NCBI GenBank assembly: GCA_013816805.1
Contig: JACDDS010000001.1
Span: 353,150-417,149, forward strand
Length of the DNA: 64,000 nucleotides
DNA from: Chitinophagales bacterium
Lineage (GTDB): Bacteria > Bacteroidota > Bacteroidia > Chitinophagales > UBA10324
Direction: 5' to 3'
The stretch's first letter is position 1, and each line of letters opens with the position of its first letter. Below, piece by piece: positions 36,699 to 46,917 of this stretch. Position numbers and translations under genes: made by a program. The notes under the pieces were generated by a model. It had not been told where the DNA came from. It made no database searches and saw only the letters and a list, made by a program, of their open reading frames with translations.

Positions 36699-37505
36699 AT
36701 GGCAATATATATAGACAATTATTTACGAACTCTATCAGGCAAATATTATTTGAAAAATAATTCCGATGAAGTCACTAAAATAGATAGTTCTATAAGTAAT
36801 CTATTTGGTAACCTTAATAAGGAGTTAGGCAATAAAATAAGAAGGAAATTTGTTTTTGGGTCATATGATCGAGATACTATTTTACCTAGAAAATTTGATT
36901 CTAAATCAGATGTAGATGTGATGATAATTTTTAATCACACTTAATACGAGAGAACTCCTGATACCTACAGGAGTTGGTTAAAAGACTTTGCCGATAAATA
37001 TTACAAAGATCGGTATGGCTCGGATGTGGTTAAATCATTTCCAACGGTTGCAATAAGATTGAATAATATCCATTATGATTTAGTACCTGCCAAAGAAGAA
37101 GAATTTATATTTATGAAAACGATTTATATACCTGGAAATTCTGGTTGGAGAAGTACTGATCCGAATGATGTTAAACAGAAACTGACAGATGCAAATACCA
37201 AATATAATAATGTAGTTCGCCCAATAATAAGATTATTAAAAGCATGGAATTGTAATGTCAGCTATCCGTTTGATTCGTATCTAATGGAGTTGAAATTAAC
37301 AGGAATGAATTTCTATAATGATACAGTCCAAACCGGCTTCTTTTACGCAGTAATGCAGCTCAATGCAGACTTGGGTGATCCTCAATTCAAGAAAGACAAA
37401 ATTGAGAGTCTAAAATATAATACCAATGAAGTAAAAAAGGCTTTGGATGGAGATGATATGGATAGAGCAAAAAAATGGCTTCATAGAGTGCTGCCAGAAG
37501 CCTGA
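36699..37505 (+). CDS. CBASS CD-NTase (SMODS nucleotidyltransferase), interrupted by TAA
   Basis: A 268-codon frame contains the Pol-beta nucleotidyltransferase core: GSYDRDT (Gly54-Ser55), the metal-binding DVDVM (Asp71, Asp73) and IHYDLVPA (Asp127). It matches SMODS/cGAS-DncV-like enzymes that make cyclic oligonucleotides on phage infection. Codon 82 (36,942-36,944) is TAA in the middle of FNHT-YERTPDTYRSWLKDF; no frame change is needed after it, so a single base substitution restores it. Together with the SLATT gene it forms a minimal type I CBASS with no ancillary Cap2/Cap3. Confidence 0.8.
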
Positions 37506-37523
37506 CAAAGGGCACACAACATA

Positions 37524-37633
37524 GGCTGGTGCAATATGGGGCATCAAAACAAAATCTCATCATTTGAATTTCAATTTAACATAAGTACATGGGCTGAGTA
37601 GCGGAACATGAAATGCCCCCACATCGCCAAGCC
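37524..37633 (+). repeat. Long imperfect inverted repeat after the CBASS genes
   Basis: GGCTGGTGCAATATGGGGCAT (read in two parts, 37,524-37,544) pairs imperfectly with ATGCCCCCACATCGCCAAGCC-type sequence at 37,613-37,633, ~70 bp apart. The 418-bp gap 37,506-37,923 holds no other gene than a short peptide at 37,742. Similar ATGGGGC-containing intergenic sequence occurs at 33,735-33,780. Confidence 0.45.
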
Positions 37634-37741
37634 CTAAAGCTGAATATTTTCTCACTTCTGGCATATTATCCCTTCTTAATTGATTTATATATAGCTGTAA
37701 GCTTCACCATAGCTAAAGATTTATGACTAAAGGAAATAACT

Positions 37742-37813
37742 ATGCCTAATAAGCTACGTGAATATCGCAAACGAGCCACTATCCACAGCGGGAATAATGT
37801 TAATAACAATTAG
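37742..37813 (+). pseudogene. 5-prime fragment of a regulator-like gene, MPNKL copy 1
   Basis: Twenty-three codons MPNKLREYRKRATIHSG and so on, ending in a stop. The start resembles XRE-type regulators, whose N-termini read like MPNKLREYRKRAGLSQ, but nothing of the helix-turn-helix follows. A second fragment with the same beginning is at 46,918-46,968. The two flank the first 8.8-kb repeated unit in the same orientation. Confidence 0.4.
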
Positions 37814-37923
37814 ATCAACCAATAATAGATATTTATCGATTTTAAAAGTTCTTGTTCATCTGATATTTGACCCACAGTTAATCTAGTTGTAAAGAGTTAT
37901 ATAACTGGGACAGTGGAAATATT

Positions 37924-39249
37924 TCACTTTTCTACTACTAGCTTTTCATTCCATCTCTCTTCTGCTGTTTCCAGGGTTACCAAATAGATACCAGTCGAAA
38001 AGTCACTTACATCTACTACTTTGGGTTTTGAAGAAGGTGAAAGCATGAATGTTTTTACTGTTCTGCCGTAGGTATCGGTTATAAAAAGTTTTGCTGGCTG
38101 TTGGGTATTGGAACTTATACTAAAATAGTTTTTTGAGGGATTAGGAAAAATTTTTAATACTTTATTTTCTTTTATCAATGGTGCCGAGGTTGCGATGCCG
38201 TTTTCGAGGTAAGCGACATGGTTAGCTTTTACACCACCTGCTTTGAGAAAAGTACCTCCAACATATAAATCACGATTAAAAAACCCCATGCTGAATACCG
38301 GATCCTGTACTCCAAAGCCGACGTCTAACCATTCGCTGCCATCCCAGTATGCTACCCTATTGGGATTGCAGGTATCTTTTTTACTGGTTCCAAACCAACC
38401 GCCGGCATATACACCATGTTCTCCATTAGATTGTAAATCTTCCACTTCACCGCATATCCCTGGCATCGTATGCCACATTTGCCCATCCCATGCTGCAACC
38501 CAATTTGCATCGTTGTCACCAGCCTGGTCAAAGAACCCTCCTGCAATAACCATATCATTGTAAACAGTTAATGCTTCTACTTGTCCTAAATTATCAAATT
38601 CTTTATATATAACACCGCCATCAAAGAAATCCCATTGATGCCCATCCCAGGAAGCAATGTTATTTACAAGCGAATCACCGATATAGGCAAATGCTCCTCC
38701 TACAATCAACTTATCTTTATAGATGCAGAAGTCATCTACATTGCCTTCCACGCCACCCCCTACAATTTCCCATTTCTTTCCATTATATTTTTTAATGCCT
38801 CCAAAAAAGTCTCCACCAGCAAAAAGAGTATCGTGGTACATTATAAAAGCAAATACAGGACCTGCAACTGACGGTAAATCGTCTAGAAAATGGTTGTTAT
38901 AGAATCTACCTACTCCATGCTGATTGGAATATACCAACGTATCATGCAACATGATAGAACCCGTCACTTCAGCATTTATAGAAATTCCATTATGTTCTAC
39001 GGTATTCCAATCAGTTCCATTCCATATAGCAAGATAGCGTGAAATCGTATCACCTGCATAGTAGAATTCACCACCCACATATAACAGGTGATTAACGGTA
39101 TCCTCTGAAAAGGTATTAACGATACCTCCGGTAGGATCTTTTTCTTCGCGAACCCCAGCTCCTAATGGTGACCAAACTTGGCTAAATGATACCTGATTAA
39201 TATTAAAAAGCACTATAGTAAATCCTAAAATTTTCCCAATTTTTATCAT
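37924..39249 (-). CDS. T9SS-exported propeller protein, copy A
   Basis: 441 aa with a signal peptide ending near VSFSQ. Repeats of ~50 residues with W-x-WDG-x-W and LYVGGxFxxAGDxxxN (for example VAAWDGQMWH, KLIVGGAFAYIGDSLVNNIA) indicate a beta-propeller. The last ~85 residues (LKIFPNPSKNYFSI, FITDTYGRTVKTF, TGIYLVTLE) are a T9SS sorting domain. Its start overlaps the giant-gene stop by 4 bp (39,246-39,249), so the pair is translationally coupled. A paralogue at 50,011-51,333 holds the same position behind the second giant gene. Confidence 0.75.
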   Translation of the reverse strand: MIKIGKILGFTIVLFNINQVSFSQVWSPLGAGVREEKDPTGGIVNTFSEDTVNHLLYVGGEFYYAGDTISRYLAIWNGTDWNTVEHNGISINAEVTGSIMLHDTLVYSNQHGVGRFYNNHFLDDLPSVAGPVFAFIMYHDTLFAGGDFFGGIKKYNGKKWEIVGGGVEGNVDDFCIYKDKLIVGGAFAYIGDSLVNNIASWDGHQWDFFDGGVIYKEFDNLGQVEALTVYNDMVIAGGFFDQAGDNDANWVAAWDGQMWHTMPGICGEVEDLQSNGEHGVYAGGWFGTSKKDTCNPNRVAYWDGSEWLDVGFGVQDPVFSMGFFNRDLYVGGTFLKAGGVKANHVAYLENGIATSAPLIKENKVLKIFPNPSKNYFSISSNTQQPAKLFITDTYGRTVKTFMLSPSSKPKVVDVSDFSTGIYLVTLETAEERWNEKLVVEK

Positions 39250-42200
39250 ATTTTGAATATTGATTTCACAATTACCTGATCTCCTAAAATTACTTTTACA
39301 AAATAAGGACCTTCTGGCAGGTTATGGTCCAAGGTAATTTTGGCTTCCATATTTTGTAAAAAAGGTCTTTCCGAATAAGATAAAATTCTTCCAAACGGAT
39401 CCAGAACCTCAATGAATAAGTTAGAGGCAGGCTTTTGAATGCTATTTTGATAAATCATTAATTTAAAATCGTCTTCTGTCGGATTTGGGAATATAGCTAT
39501 TTGTAGTGAATTTTCAATGAGTGATGAATTGTTAGCTGTATCACTTTGCAGTTTATTCGTTAAACATTGGCTGTTATCTTTTACGACAGTGAGCGTTAAA
39601 GGTTCTGAGAAAAAGATACAGTTAATGCTGCTTTTAGTGTATCTACATTGATATATTACGGGCAAACCAAGCGGTACATCATCATAATTAATCGAATAAG
39701 TTGGATTTGTCTCACCAGGAATATCAATTCCATTTTTTTGCCATTGCTGGGAATAGCCACTGGCCTCAAGGGCTGTAACTACATAAGATCCATTAGATTT
39801 ACAATCCACAACTGTACCGCATGCATCACACCAGGTTTGTTTCTCAACGGTTACTGTTACGTCACCTGAAGAGCAACACCCAGCCTCGTTATTCGAAGTT
39901 TTAATGCCATTAGCTGTAAAAGTATATGGTTCAGTTCTATATGGAAGAGAGGTAGTGTTTACGAGGGCACCTGTTAATTTTTGTAAATACGTGCCTGGTG
40001 ACCATTGATAAAAATCAGCATCACTTGAATTAGTTAATTCTAAAGTAGCGCATTCACCTTCTTTAATGGTTATATTTCCATATTTAACACCTACGGTTGG
40101 GTCCGCATCATTAACCGTGAATTCTATTATTGCTTCATTTGTAGCATTTTCGCATCCAGGGAAATCTGAGGCTGTTTTCCCTTGGACTATATATGATACC
40201 GAACTATTATTGCTCAGATCATCGCTTGGGGTGACTGTATAACTACTTTCCGTAGCACCAGAAATTTGGTTACTTAAATTATTTTTATACCACTGATATG
40301 ATCCATCATAAGTGTGGCTTCCGCTTTCTTCATCAGCGCCTGAACTTTTTATTTCTACACTTTCCCCTGTACACAGATCTAGTCTAGGAGGTGGTGTTAT
40401 TATTATACTGGGAACAAGATTTACCGTAGTAAATTTTTTAATTGATTTTGTTCCTTTAGTTATTATGACCATCGCTGTAAATGATTCAGATGGATAATTA
40501 TTATCTGTAGTCGAGATTGTTAGAGTATAAGAACTAAGGCTAGAGTTTGCATGTCTTAATAATATGTTCGGCATTTCGGACACATTGTACCAATCATAGG
40601 AATCAGTTTGGGAACCAAAAGGAGACGTAGCGGTCAAGCTAATATTTTCACTTGAGCAAAAAGCATCTCCATCAGCATAGTTAACTGTTATTGCAAGATC
40701 ATTAATTCTATTAACATTGGCGGACCCCAATGAAAAGCATCCAGTTGTATGGTCTACTCCTGTTACCTGGTACGCCATATAATCATAAGTATAAATCTTT
40801 TTATAATTATCTGCTGCTGAAAGGTAATCCGTGTATTGATTCGGACGCGCATAAACTGTGCTCGCTTTAATCTTGCTGCTTCCTGCAATTGGATCATTAT
40901 AAAGTCCGAGGGTGGGAGACCACCAATAGTGTAAAGTTGAATTCGTGCTGGACGCAGTTAACTGTTGACCTTGTGCTGTGCTTAAATCATATGATCCTAA
41001 TGAGGTAGGGGTAACAGTTATTACAGGCGGATCATTGACAGTTATCTGGCAACTGGCCGAATTATTTGTATTATCCGCATCTGAAACTGTAATAGTGAAA
41101 TTTCCTGACTTTTGAGGTATAAAGGTTACATTGTTTTCCTCATAGCTGCTTAGAAAAGATTTATAAGAAGATGGCTCTTGCTGACTTGATAAATTCCAAT
41201 TGTATTTTGAAGCACCAGTAACTGAAAGATTTACACTTGTTCCCTGAATAGGAGCACCATTTCCTGATGTACCATTGAATAATTTGTAACTACAAGGTAC
41301 AACACTAGACTCGCATGTAAGATGTATATTGGTTTTAATCTGATAAATACGAGTGATGGAATATGCGGGTAAAGTGACAAATGATTGTGAATTTACTGAA
41401 GCAGTAGACAATGTTGGAGGGGTAATAAGCAATTTAGGATATTTATCAATATTTTCTGTACTTGCTCCTTTATATACTCCACTCTGAGTATAGTATGCTA
41501 TCTCATTTCCACCTATGACATACGCAATAGGGTTGAGGTAACTTTTCTTCCCAGTTGCAACGCTTATTTGTTCATAGCCAGCGCCGACAGATGTAGCCCA
41601 TTCAAATTCAGATAACAATACAGATTTATCTGTTCCTCCTAAGTTTAGGATTATCACCTGCTCTATATTATAAGTTGAATTGGGCCTATTGAATTTCCAA
41701 CCATATAGAACGGTATCAGTCAGGCCCACCTTTATTACTTCTGAAGTCTTAAAGCTTAATTTAATCGCTTGTGTATTCTCTCTCATAGCTTCTCCAATTA
41801 ATTTCATTCCATTTCCTACAGCGGTAAGTTGCCATGGTAAAGTTATGAGCTGAACAGATGAATGTATCGGGCTGCCGTCAAAATCGAATCCATGATCATC
41901 TACAAAAAAGGCACCTTGGTGCGCATCCAGTGTCATCGTTTGAGCATAAATATGCTTAATCTTTGCAAACTCTAAGTATTGCAAAGTCATTGCTGACATA
42001 AACAACCCATGCGCCCAGCTTCCCGGCACTTGATGTAATTGATCACTCATATTATATTCTGTGATCCATGCTCCAACTGAATTTGGAATTACTTTTAATG
42101 AATTATCCCGAAAATATTTATTGACAGCTTCAAACGGGTAAGATAAAATGTCTGGTAAATCGCTTACTAAAGGAAATGCATGTCCTAGAACACCAGAAGC

Positions 42201-45200
42201 AGGATAGTGATGAAAGCTTAATGCATCGCCCGATATCAAATGTAATTGCGAATTGCTCGATATATCCTTTGCAGGAAGATTCATAACAGCATTCCACGTA
42301 TTTTCTCGACAGATTTTACCGTCCAAATTTCCTACATCTTCGGTATTATCTCCATCTTCTAATCCTGGAGATGCAGCGACTACACTTACTTTCACATCAT
42401 CATAATCATCATGAAGATGATCTATATATGAGTTCGCCGCTGAAACATACTGTTGTGCATTTGGAAAGGCACACCATGTCTTATAATGCCCACCCAAATA
42501 AATTTCGTTTCCAAGTTCTACATACTTCAAGTTAAGCTTTAAATCGTCGGCAAAATCCAAAGATTTTTTGTCATAATCATATGTAGAGTATAGCATATTA
42601 AAGAAAAATAAGGCATCCGCATGGTTGCCGTCTAAAGAAAATTTAATATCCGTAAAGTGATCACTAATAACATCGCCTTTCGGTTTGTATAAATCATCTG
42701 CAATACAGCCAATATTTTCAGGGAAATTAATTGGTAAATTATTAGCATTCAAAGGATCTTGATTCTGATAAATATCAGGTTCATAATACCAGCCTTTATT
42801 CCAATCCCAAACACCGGACCCATTATGAAGTCGGAAAAGTCTGCTGTTTAAGGAAGGTAAATTAGTTATAAGCGATAAATCATTCCATCCCCCGTACCCA
42901 TTGCCAATCAGATCACTTGCATCCTGATGAACAGTTTTTGTATTTTCTGTATTATAACCTAGAAAATCTTGATACGTATCCCCATCTTCGTCCAAATCAT
43001 GGACATAAGAAGATAGCACCTTTGTAGGAACATATGAAGCAGGGTAGAAATTAACATTACGTGATACAAAATCAATAAGTGCAGAGTTTAGTGAAATGTC
43101 ATTCTTTGCCATTAATGATGTTTTACCATAAATAGAATCACCTTCTATGTTTATTTTTGAAAAAATGTTTCCTTCAAAATTGACCCAATGGTGTACAATA
43201 CATTTATTGCTGACAATAAAAAATATTCTTGCAGGATCATGAGAAAGATTATTTACAAAAGCCCCTTTATTTAATACAAATGAATCCCGAATAAGAAAAA
43301 TAAAATACGCATTGTTTCCTCCATTTAAGGTTAGTGTATCGTGCAAATATGCTGCACTATCTATCCTATATACACCTGGCGAATATGTTTTTGAAGATAG
43401 ATCATTTGGAATTAAATTAGCCGGTAATCTATTGAATTTAGCAATTACTGAATCTAAATCTGTAAGAGCCGAATCTACGGTAGTGTTATTGATATATAAG
43501 CCGTTCGTTGCTGTTACCGTCGATGAAATTGATGTTTTCGCTCCAGCACGCCCCGCAGTATTCGTACTATCAACCGCTAAAATTGTATGCCCTGACAGTA
43601 GGCCATACAAACTAGTTTTATTTATCGAGGGCGGTTTTACTGTAACAATTCTATCATTCAATGCGGAGCATCCAACGCTATCAGTAACTAAAACAGAGTA
43701 AACATCTGAAAATTGATAATTAGTTACAGGATTAATCACCGAATCAATTCCTATAGTTTCCGATGTAGACCATAGTATCGTATAAGGCGCCTGACCTCCT
43801 GAAACTGTTGGTGATCCCCCCAGAGTTAATGAATTGTAACCAATGGTAAGTGTAGTATCTCTCCCAGCATTAACAATTATGGGCGCATCAATTGTTACCT
43901 TCACAGTATCTTTAGCTACACAACCATTTGAATTAGTAACGGTGAGAATGTAATTTGTAGAAGCAGAGGGTTTCACGATAGGATTTGGTAAAAACGAAAC
44001 TGTATCGCTACCGACCTTCCAAATAGTACTATAAGGGGCAGTTGCTAAAGTTGCAGTAGGTCCGCCTCCTATTGTTACAGTACTGCCATTACATATTAAT
44101 CGATCTATTCCAGCTTCAGCCTTAGGCGTAAGTTTAATTGAAACAATTGCCGTGTCAGTAGCAATTGAATGATCTAAATCAGTTACAGCCAGAATATAAG
44201 TTGTGGTTGTATCAGGCAATGCATTTGGATTGGCTGCTGTCGATGAACTTAATCCTATACTTGGTGACCATGAATACGTTAACGGCGTTAAACCTCCTGT
44301 ACCTGTCGGACTTGCTCCTAATATCTTTGATCCACCTTTACAAAACGCTGTATCCGTTCCAGCATGCGCATACAATGTGGGCGACTTTTTACTAATTGCA
44401 AAATACCCAAATGCACTTTGATTTGCAGAATTTTGTATACTCCCACTCGTGGTTGTCCCCGTTGTGGTCACCGCCCCTGTATTATGCCATTTAGCCCCAT
44501 CCCACCGTCCAATCTTTAGAGTAGAAATTGTATAAATATCGCAAGTTGTTGCATCCCAGTAGAGGGTAAGCTTTACATTGCTACTGCCAATCATTCGCTT
44601 CGTATTCCAGTACTCACAGGCACTGACGTAGGTAAGGGAATCTTTGGCACTTCCTAATGTCTGTTGTGTATTAAAGTATTCAGCTCTGAAGGCATCAGTA
44701 GCCAATGACGGTGCAGTAATCGCAATCGGCTTGTATACACTTCCTTTCCCTACCGGAAAAGTAAAGGAAGTATTTCCTATCTTGATTACGGGTCCTTTGA
44801 CAAAGCTACTATTGGAAACACTGGTGGCAGTTGCTCCACTCCTAAGGGTTAGGACATTGGTTGTATCGGTAATAATATACCCATTGACTAAATCTAAATT
44901 ATTGGAAACCGATACTGCCTTTTGTAATGTTATCTGTCCTCCATTTTTATCCACCACTATCTTATAAAACTGCGGTGATACTGCACCATAGATGTTTTGA
45001 TTATTTGTACCGGTGAATTTGAAAGTCGTATTCCCTATGGAAGTTAATGAAGTATTGTTCCATTTAATATCTTTCAATATTTTTAATATGCCACCATTAA
45101 TAATACAGTCAGCACTTTGGGAAGTGACAAACGTGTCAGCCACTTGTACCGTACCAGAAACAGTATGTGTTCCTCCTAAGCCAAACATTTCAAGGTCGTA

Positions 45201-46193
45201 GAACTTCATGGTGCCTGAGGAGCTGTTCTTTAAGGTGTTGTTGTAGTAGCACATTACCCTTGAAGTGCCTTCGTTGACAGTACCGGTGATGTATTCCCAC
45301 ATGGAACTTCCCCCCATACCTATTCTCCCCATTAAGGTTACCGTCCCTCCGGTTTTATTAAATTGAATATTAGGTAGCTTTCCTGAAATGCTACTTCCCT
45401 GGTTATCATTAATAGTTTGGGTACCCGTGCCATTGACAATGATAGTAACCGTTCCTCCTCCAACTGAAGCTGTGTTTGAACTTAAGATATTACCCGGTAC
45501 TTCAATAGTAGAGCTGGTGGTGGTGTTCAGGAAGAGTTGATTGCTGCCGGACAATGTCAGCTTATGATCCACCTCAAGCGTTATGTTCTTAATAGTAAAT
45601 TGTGTTGTTTGTGATGGGGCAGTGAATTCAGCATCGTAGAAGATATAGCGGCTGGTGTTGGCTGATGAATTGATAATCGTCGTAGTATTCGAGGCTCTTT
45701 TGAAAACAACCTTACCACTGTTATGGGTGAAGCTTCCGGTTTTAAGAGTGACATCTCCTGCTAAGGTCATAGTGCCTGAAGTACTAGTGAAAGTGGTGCC
45801 GTCAATGGTAAATGAGCTATTACAGTTGATGGTAGCACTGCCTCCACTAAAGATCCCTCCTTTGAAGCTACCGATATCAAAGGTGAATGTCTTACCTGTA
45901 TTAAGAGAAACGGTGCCCGTATAGGCAGAGGTCATGGTTATTTTACCAACGGTCATGTTTGAATCCAGGGTAGCACTGGCACTTGAGCAATTATTGAAGA
46001 TGATCGTATCGTTGGACCGAGGAACACGAGATGCCACTGCACCATTACAGAGCGAATCCCTGTAGTTGTTCTTATCCTTCATGCTTGTGGAAGTTCCTTG
46101 TGGCTTCCAGTAGAAGTTCTTTTGAGCAGAGGAATGAAAAGCAATGGTGCAAAGTATGGCAAGGAATACGGAGGACAGTAATAGTTTTTTCAT
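39246..46193 (-). CDS. Giant T9SS exoprotein with ice-binding and glycosidase domains, copy A
   Basis: 2315 aa. After a signal peptide (FHSSAQ) residues ~25-640 are Ser/Thr/Gly-rich beta-repeats (TFTSTSGTMTLAGDVTLKTG, FTFPVGKGSVYKPI). Three PKD/Ig-like SprB-type repeats follow (~650-860; YTILWSTS-type, AGTDTAFCKGG). Residues ~864-1050 are a DUF3494 ice-binding fold (DLDSVIAKFNRLPA; YFIFLIRDSFVLNKG; FFIVSNKCIVHH). Residues ~1085-1560 form a clan GH-A glycosidase-like barrel with acid/base Glu1230 (VELGNEIYLGG) and likely nucleophile Glu1379 (AWITEYN). More Ig-like repeats lead to a T9SS sorting domain (FPNPTEDDFKLMIY, GRILSYSE). Probably an extracellular glycan-acting adhesin. It is the middle gene of the repeated unit. 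Confidence 0.8.
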   Translation of the reverse strand: MKKLLLSSVFLAILCTIAFHSSAQKNFYWKPQGTSTSMKDKNNYRDSLCNGAVASRVPRSNDTIIFNNCSSASATLDSNMTVGKITMTSAYTGTVSLNTGKTFTFDIGSFKGGIFSGGSATINCNSSFTIDGTTFTSTSGTMTLAGDVTLKTGSFTHNSGKVVFKRASNTTTIINSSANTSRYIFYDAEFTAPSQTTQFTIKNITLEVDHKLTLSGSNQLFLNTTTSSTIEVPGNILSSNTASVGGGTVTIIVNGTGTQTINDNQGSSISGKLPNIQFNKTGGTVTLMGRIGMGGSSMWEYITGTVNEGTSRVMCYYNNTLKNSSSGTMKFYDLEMFGLGGTHTVSGTVQVADTFVTSQSADCIINGGILKILKDIKWNNTSLTSIGNTTFKFTGTNNQNIYGAVSPQFYKIVVDKNGGQITLQKAVSVSNNLDLVNGYIITDTTNVLTLRSGATATSVSNSSFVKGPVIKIGNTSFTFPVGKGSVYKPIAITAPSLATDAFRAEYFNTQQTLGSAKDSLTYVSACEYWNTKRMIGSSNVKLTLYWDATTCDIYTISTLKIGRWDGAKWHNTGAVTTTGTTTSGSIQNSANQSAFGYFAISKKSPTLYAHAGTDTAFCKGGSKILGASPTGTGGLTPLTYSWSPSIGLSSSTAANPNALPDTTTTYILAVTDLDHSIATDTAIVSIKLTPKAEAGIDRLICNGSTVTIGGGPTATLATAPYSTIWKVGSDTVSFLPNPIVKPSASTNYILTVTNSNGCVAKDTVKVTIDAPIIVNAGRDTTLTIGYNSLTLGGSPTVSGGQAPYTILWSTSETIGIDSVINPVTNYQFSDVYSVLVTDSVGCSALNDRIVTVKPPSINKTSLYGLLSGHTILAVDSTNTAGRAGAKTSISSTVTATNGLYINNTTVDSALTDLDSVIAKFNRLPANLIPNDLSSKTYSPGVYRIDSAAYLHDTLTLNGGNNAYFIFLIRDSFVLNKGAFVNNLSHDPARIFFIVSNKCIVHHWVNFEGNIFSKINIEGDSIYGKTSLMAKNDISLNSALIDFVSRNVNFYPASYVPTKVLSSYVHDLDEDGDTYQDFLGYNTENTKTVHQDASDLIGNGYGGWNDLSLITNLPSLNSRLFRLHNGSGVWDWNKGWYYEPDIYQNQDPLNANNLPINFPENIGCIADDLYKPKGDVISDHFTDIKFSLDGNHADALFFFNMLYSTYDYDKKSLDFADDLKLNLKYVELGNEIYLGGHYKTWCAFPNAQQYVSAANSYIDHLHDDYDDVKVSVVAASPGLEDGDNTEDVGNLDGKICRENTWNAVMNLPAKDISSNSQLHLISGDALSFHHYPASGVLGHAFPLVSDLPDILSYPFEAVNKYFRDNSLKVIPNSVGAWITEYNMSDQLHQVPGSWAHGLFMSAMTLQYLEFAKIKHIYAQTMTLDAHQGAFFVDDHGFDFDGSPIHSSVQLITLPWQLTAVGNGMKLIGEAMRENTQAIKLSFKTSEVIKVGLTDTVLYGWKFNRPNSTYNIEQVIILNLGGTDKSVLLSEFEWATSVGAGYEQISVATGKKSYLNPIAYVIGGNEIAYYTQSGVYKGASTENIDKYPKLLITPPTLSTASVNSQSFVTLPAYSITRIYQIKTNIHLTCESSVVPCSYKLFNGTSGNGAPIQGTSVNLSVTGASKYNWNLSSQQEPSSYKSFLSSYEENNVTFIPQKSGNFTITVSDADNTNNSASCQITVNDPPVITVTPTSLGSYDLSTAQGQQLTASSTNSTLHYWWSPTLGLYNDPIAGSSKIKASTVYARPNQYTDYLSAADNYKKIYTYDYMAYQVTGVDHTTGCFSLGSANVNRINDLAITVNYADGDAFCSSENISLTATSPFGSQTDSYDWYNVSEMPNILLRHANSSLSSYTLTISTTDNNYPSESFTAMVIITKGTKSIKKFTTVNLVPSIIITPPPRLDLCTGESVEIKSSGADEESGSHTYDGSYQWYKNNLSNQISGATESSYTVTPSDDLSNNSSVSYIVQGKTASDFPGCENATNEAIIEFTVNDADPTVGVKYGNITIKEGECATLELTNSSDADFYQWSPGTYLQKLTGALVNTTSLPYRTEPYTFTANGIKTSNNEAGCCSSGDVTVTVEKQTWCDACGTVVDCKSNGSYVVTALEASGYSQQWQKNGIDIPGETNPTYSINYDDVPLGLPVIYQCRYTKSSINCIFFSEPLTLTVVKDNSQCLTNKLQSDTANNSSLIENSLQIAIFPNPTEDDFKLMIYQNSIQKPASNLFIEVLDPFGRILSYSERPFLQNMEAKITLDHNLPEGPYFVKVILGDQVIVKSIFKI

Positions 46194-46302
46194 GTAGGTA
46201 AATGAGGTTGAGAATAGTCGAGAATACGAATCAATTAAGGTGCAGTAAGGTGTGGACGTATCTATTCCACACTATATTAAATAATGGTGCAGTATTTTTT
46301 GC

Positions 46303-46647
46303 TTAGAAGTACGATGCTTTGTACTCCATCTCTTCAACGGTACTTGCTTCAGTGGTTAGAAGAAGGTCGAGGTAATAGTCACCGTGAGAAAAGATTCCAA
46401 GTGGCAGCACAAGCATGTTATCTGCTTCGCTTAGGTTGGTTCCTAAAGTGAAGGTTTGATTCGATAGATCACTGCTGTCGGGAGCTGAGCCGATGAGTAT
46501 TTGTACCGATTGTACTGGAAGGCTGTCTGAGAGAAATACAGTGAGGTTACCAGAAGGCCAGTCAATGGAACTATCTAAGATTTTTGTTTGAGCCTTTGTA
46601 ACAAGCATACAAGAGAGAAGCACACAGAGTGTGGAGAAAAGTTTCAT
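46303..46647 (-). CDS. Small secreted protein, first gene of unit A
   Basis: 114 aa with a signal peptide (cleavage near VTKAQ) and a compact beta-rich domain (SSIDWPSGNLTVFLSDSLPV, SDLSNQTFTLGTN, GDYYLDLLL). It is ~80 percent identical by eye to the gene at 58,348-58,695 and always precedes the giant gene by ~110 bp or less. Function unknown; a chaperone or surface partner for the giant protein is a reasonable guess. It lacks a T9SS domain. Confidence 0.7.
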   Translation of the reverse strand: MKLFSTLCVLLSCMLVTKAQTKILDSSIDWPSGNLTVFLSDSLPVQSVQILIGSAPDSSDLSNQTFTLGTNLSEADNMLVLPLGIFSHGDYYLDLLLTTEASTVEEMEYKASYF

Positions 46648-46685
46648 AAGTGGAATAGGGATTTGAAAATGTAAAATAATACATC

Positions 46686-46768
46686 AAAATTACACCTAAG
46701 ACATATATGATTCTTAAAGGTTTAATAAGATATTATACAAATTCCTCAACTTTTCTTACTAAAAGAAT
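46686..46768 (-). promoter_or_regulatory. Conserved 83-bp upstream block, unit A
   Basis: This block 39 bp upstream of the small secreted gene is nearly identical to 58,741-58,823 in front of the second unit (shared GGTTTAATAAGATATTATAC and TTCCTCAACTTTTCTTACTA). It is conserved although the DNA on either side is not, so it likely holds the promoter and operator of the units. I cannot match a clean TAnnTTTG box in it. Confidence 0.6.
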
Positions 46769-46917
46769 ATTGCAGTGCAATCAGTTAATTATTCAAAGTT
46801 CATCACGTATAGCAAAAATCCTCTTTCGCCTAAGGCCTTCACCACGCTTCGTAATAAATAAACATTATCGAAACGTAATACATATTTTCTTGTACCTTCT
46901 TTTTCGGAAGGTCTACT

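Noticed and set aside
43312..45924. Several plus-strand ORFs opposite the giant genes (43,312-43,701; 44,644-44,967; 45,655-45,924; the same in 55,500-58,154)
   Set aside because: They mirror the Thr/Val/Ser-rich repeats on the coding strand and recur only because the repeated gene does.
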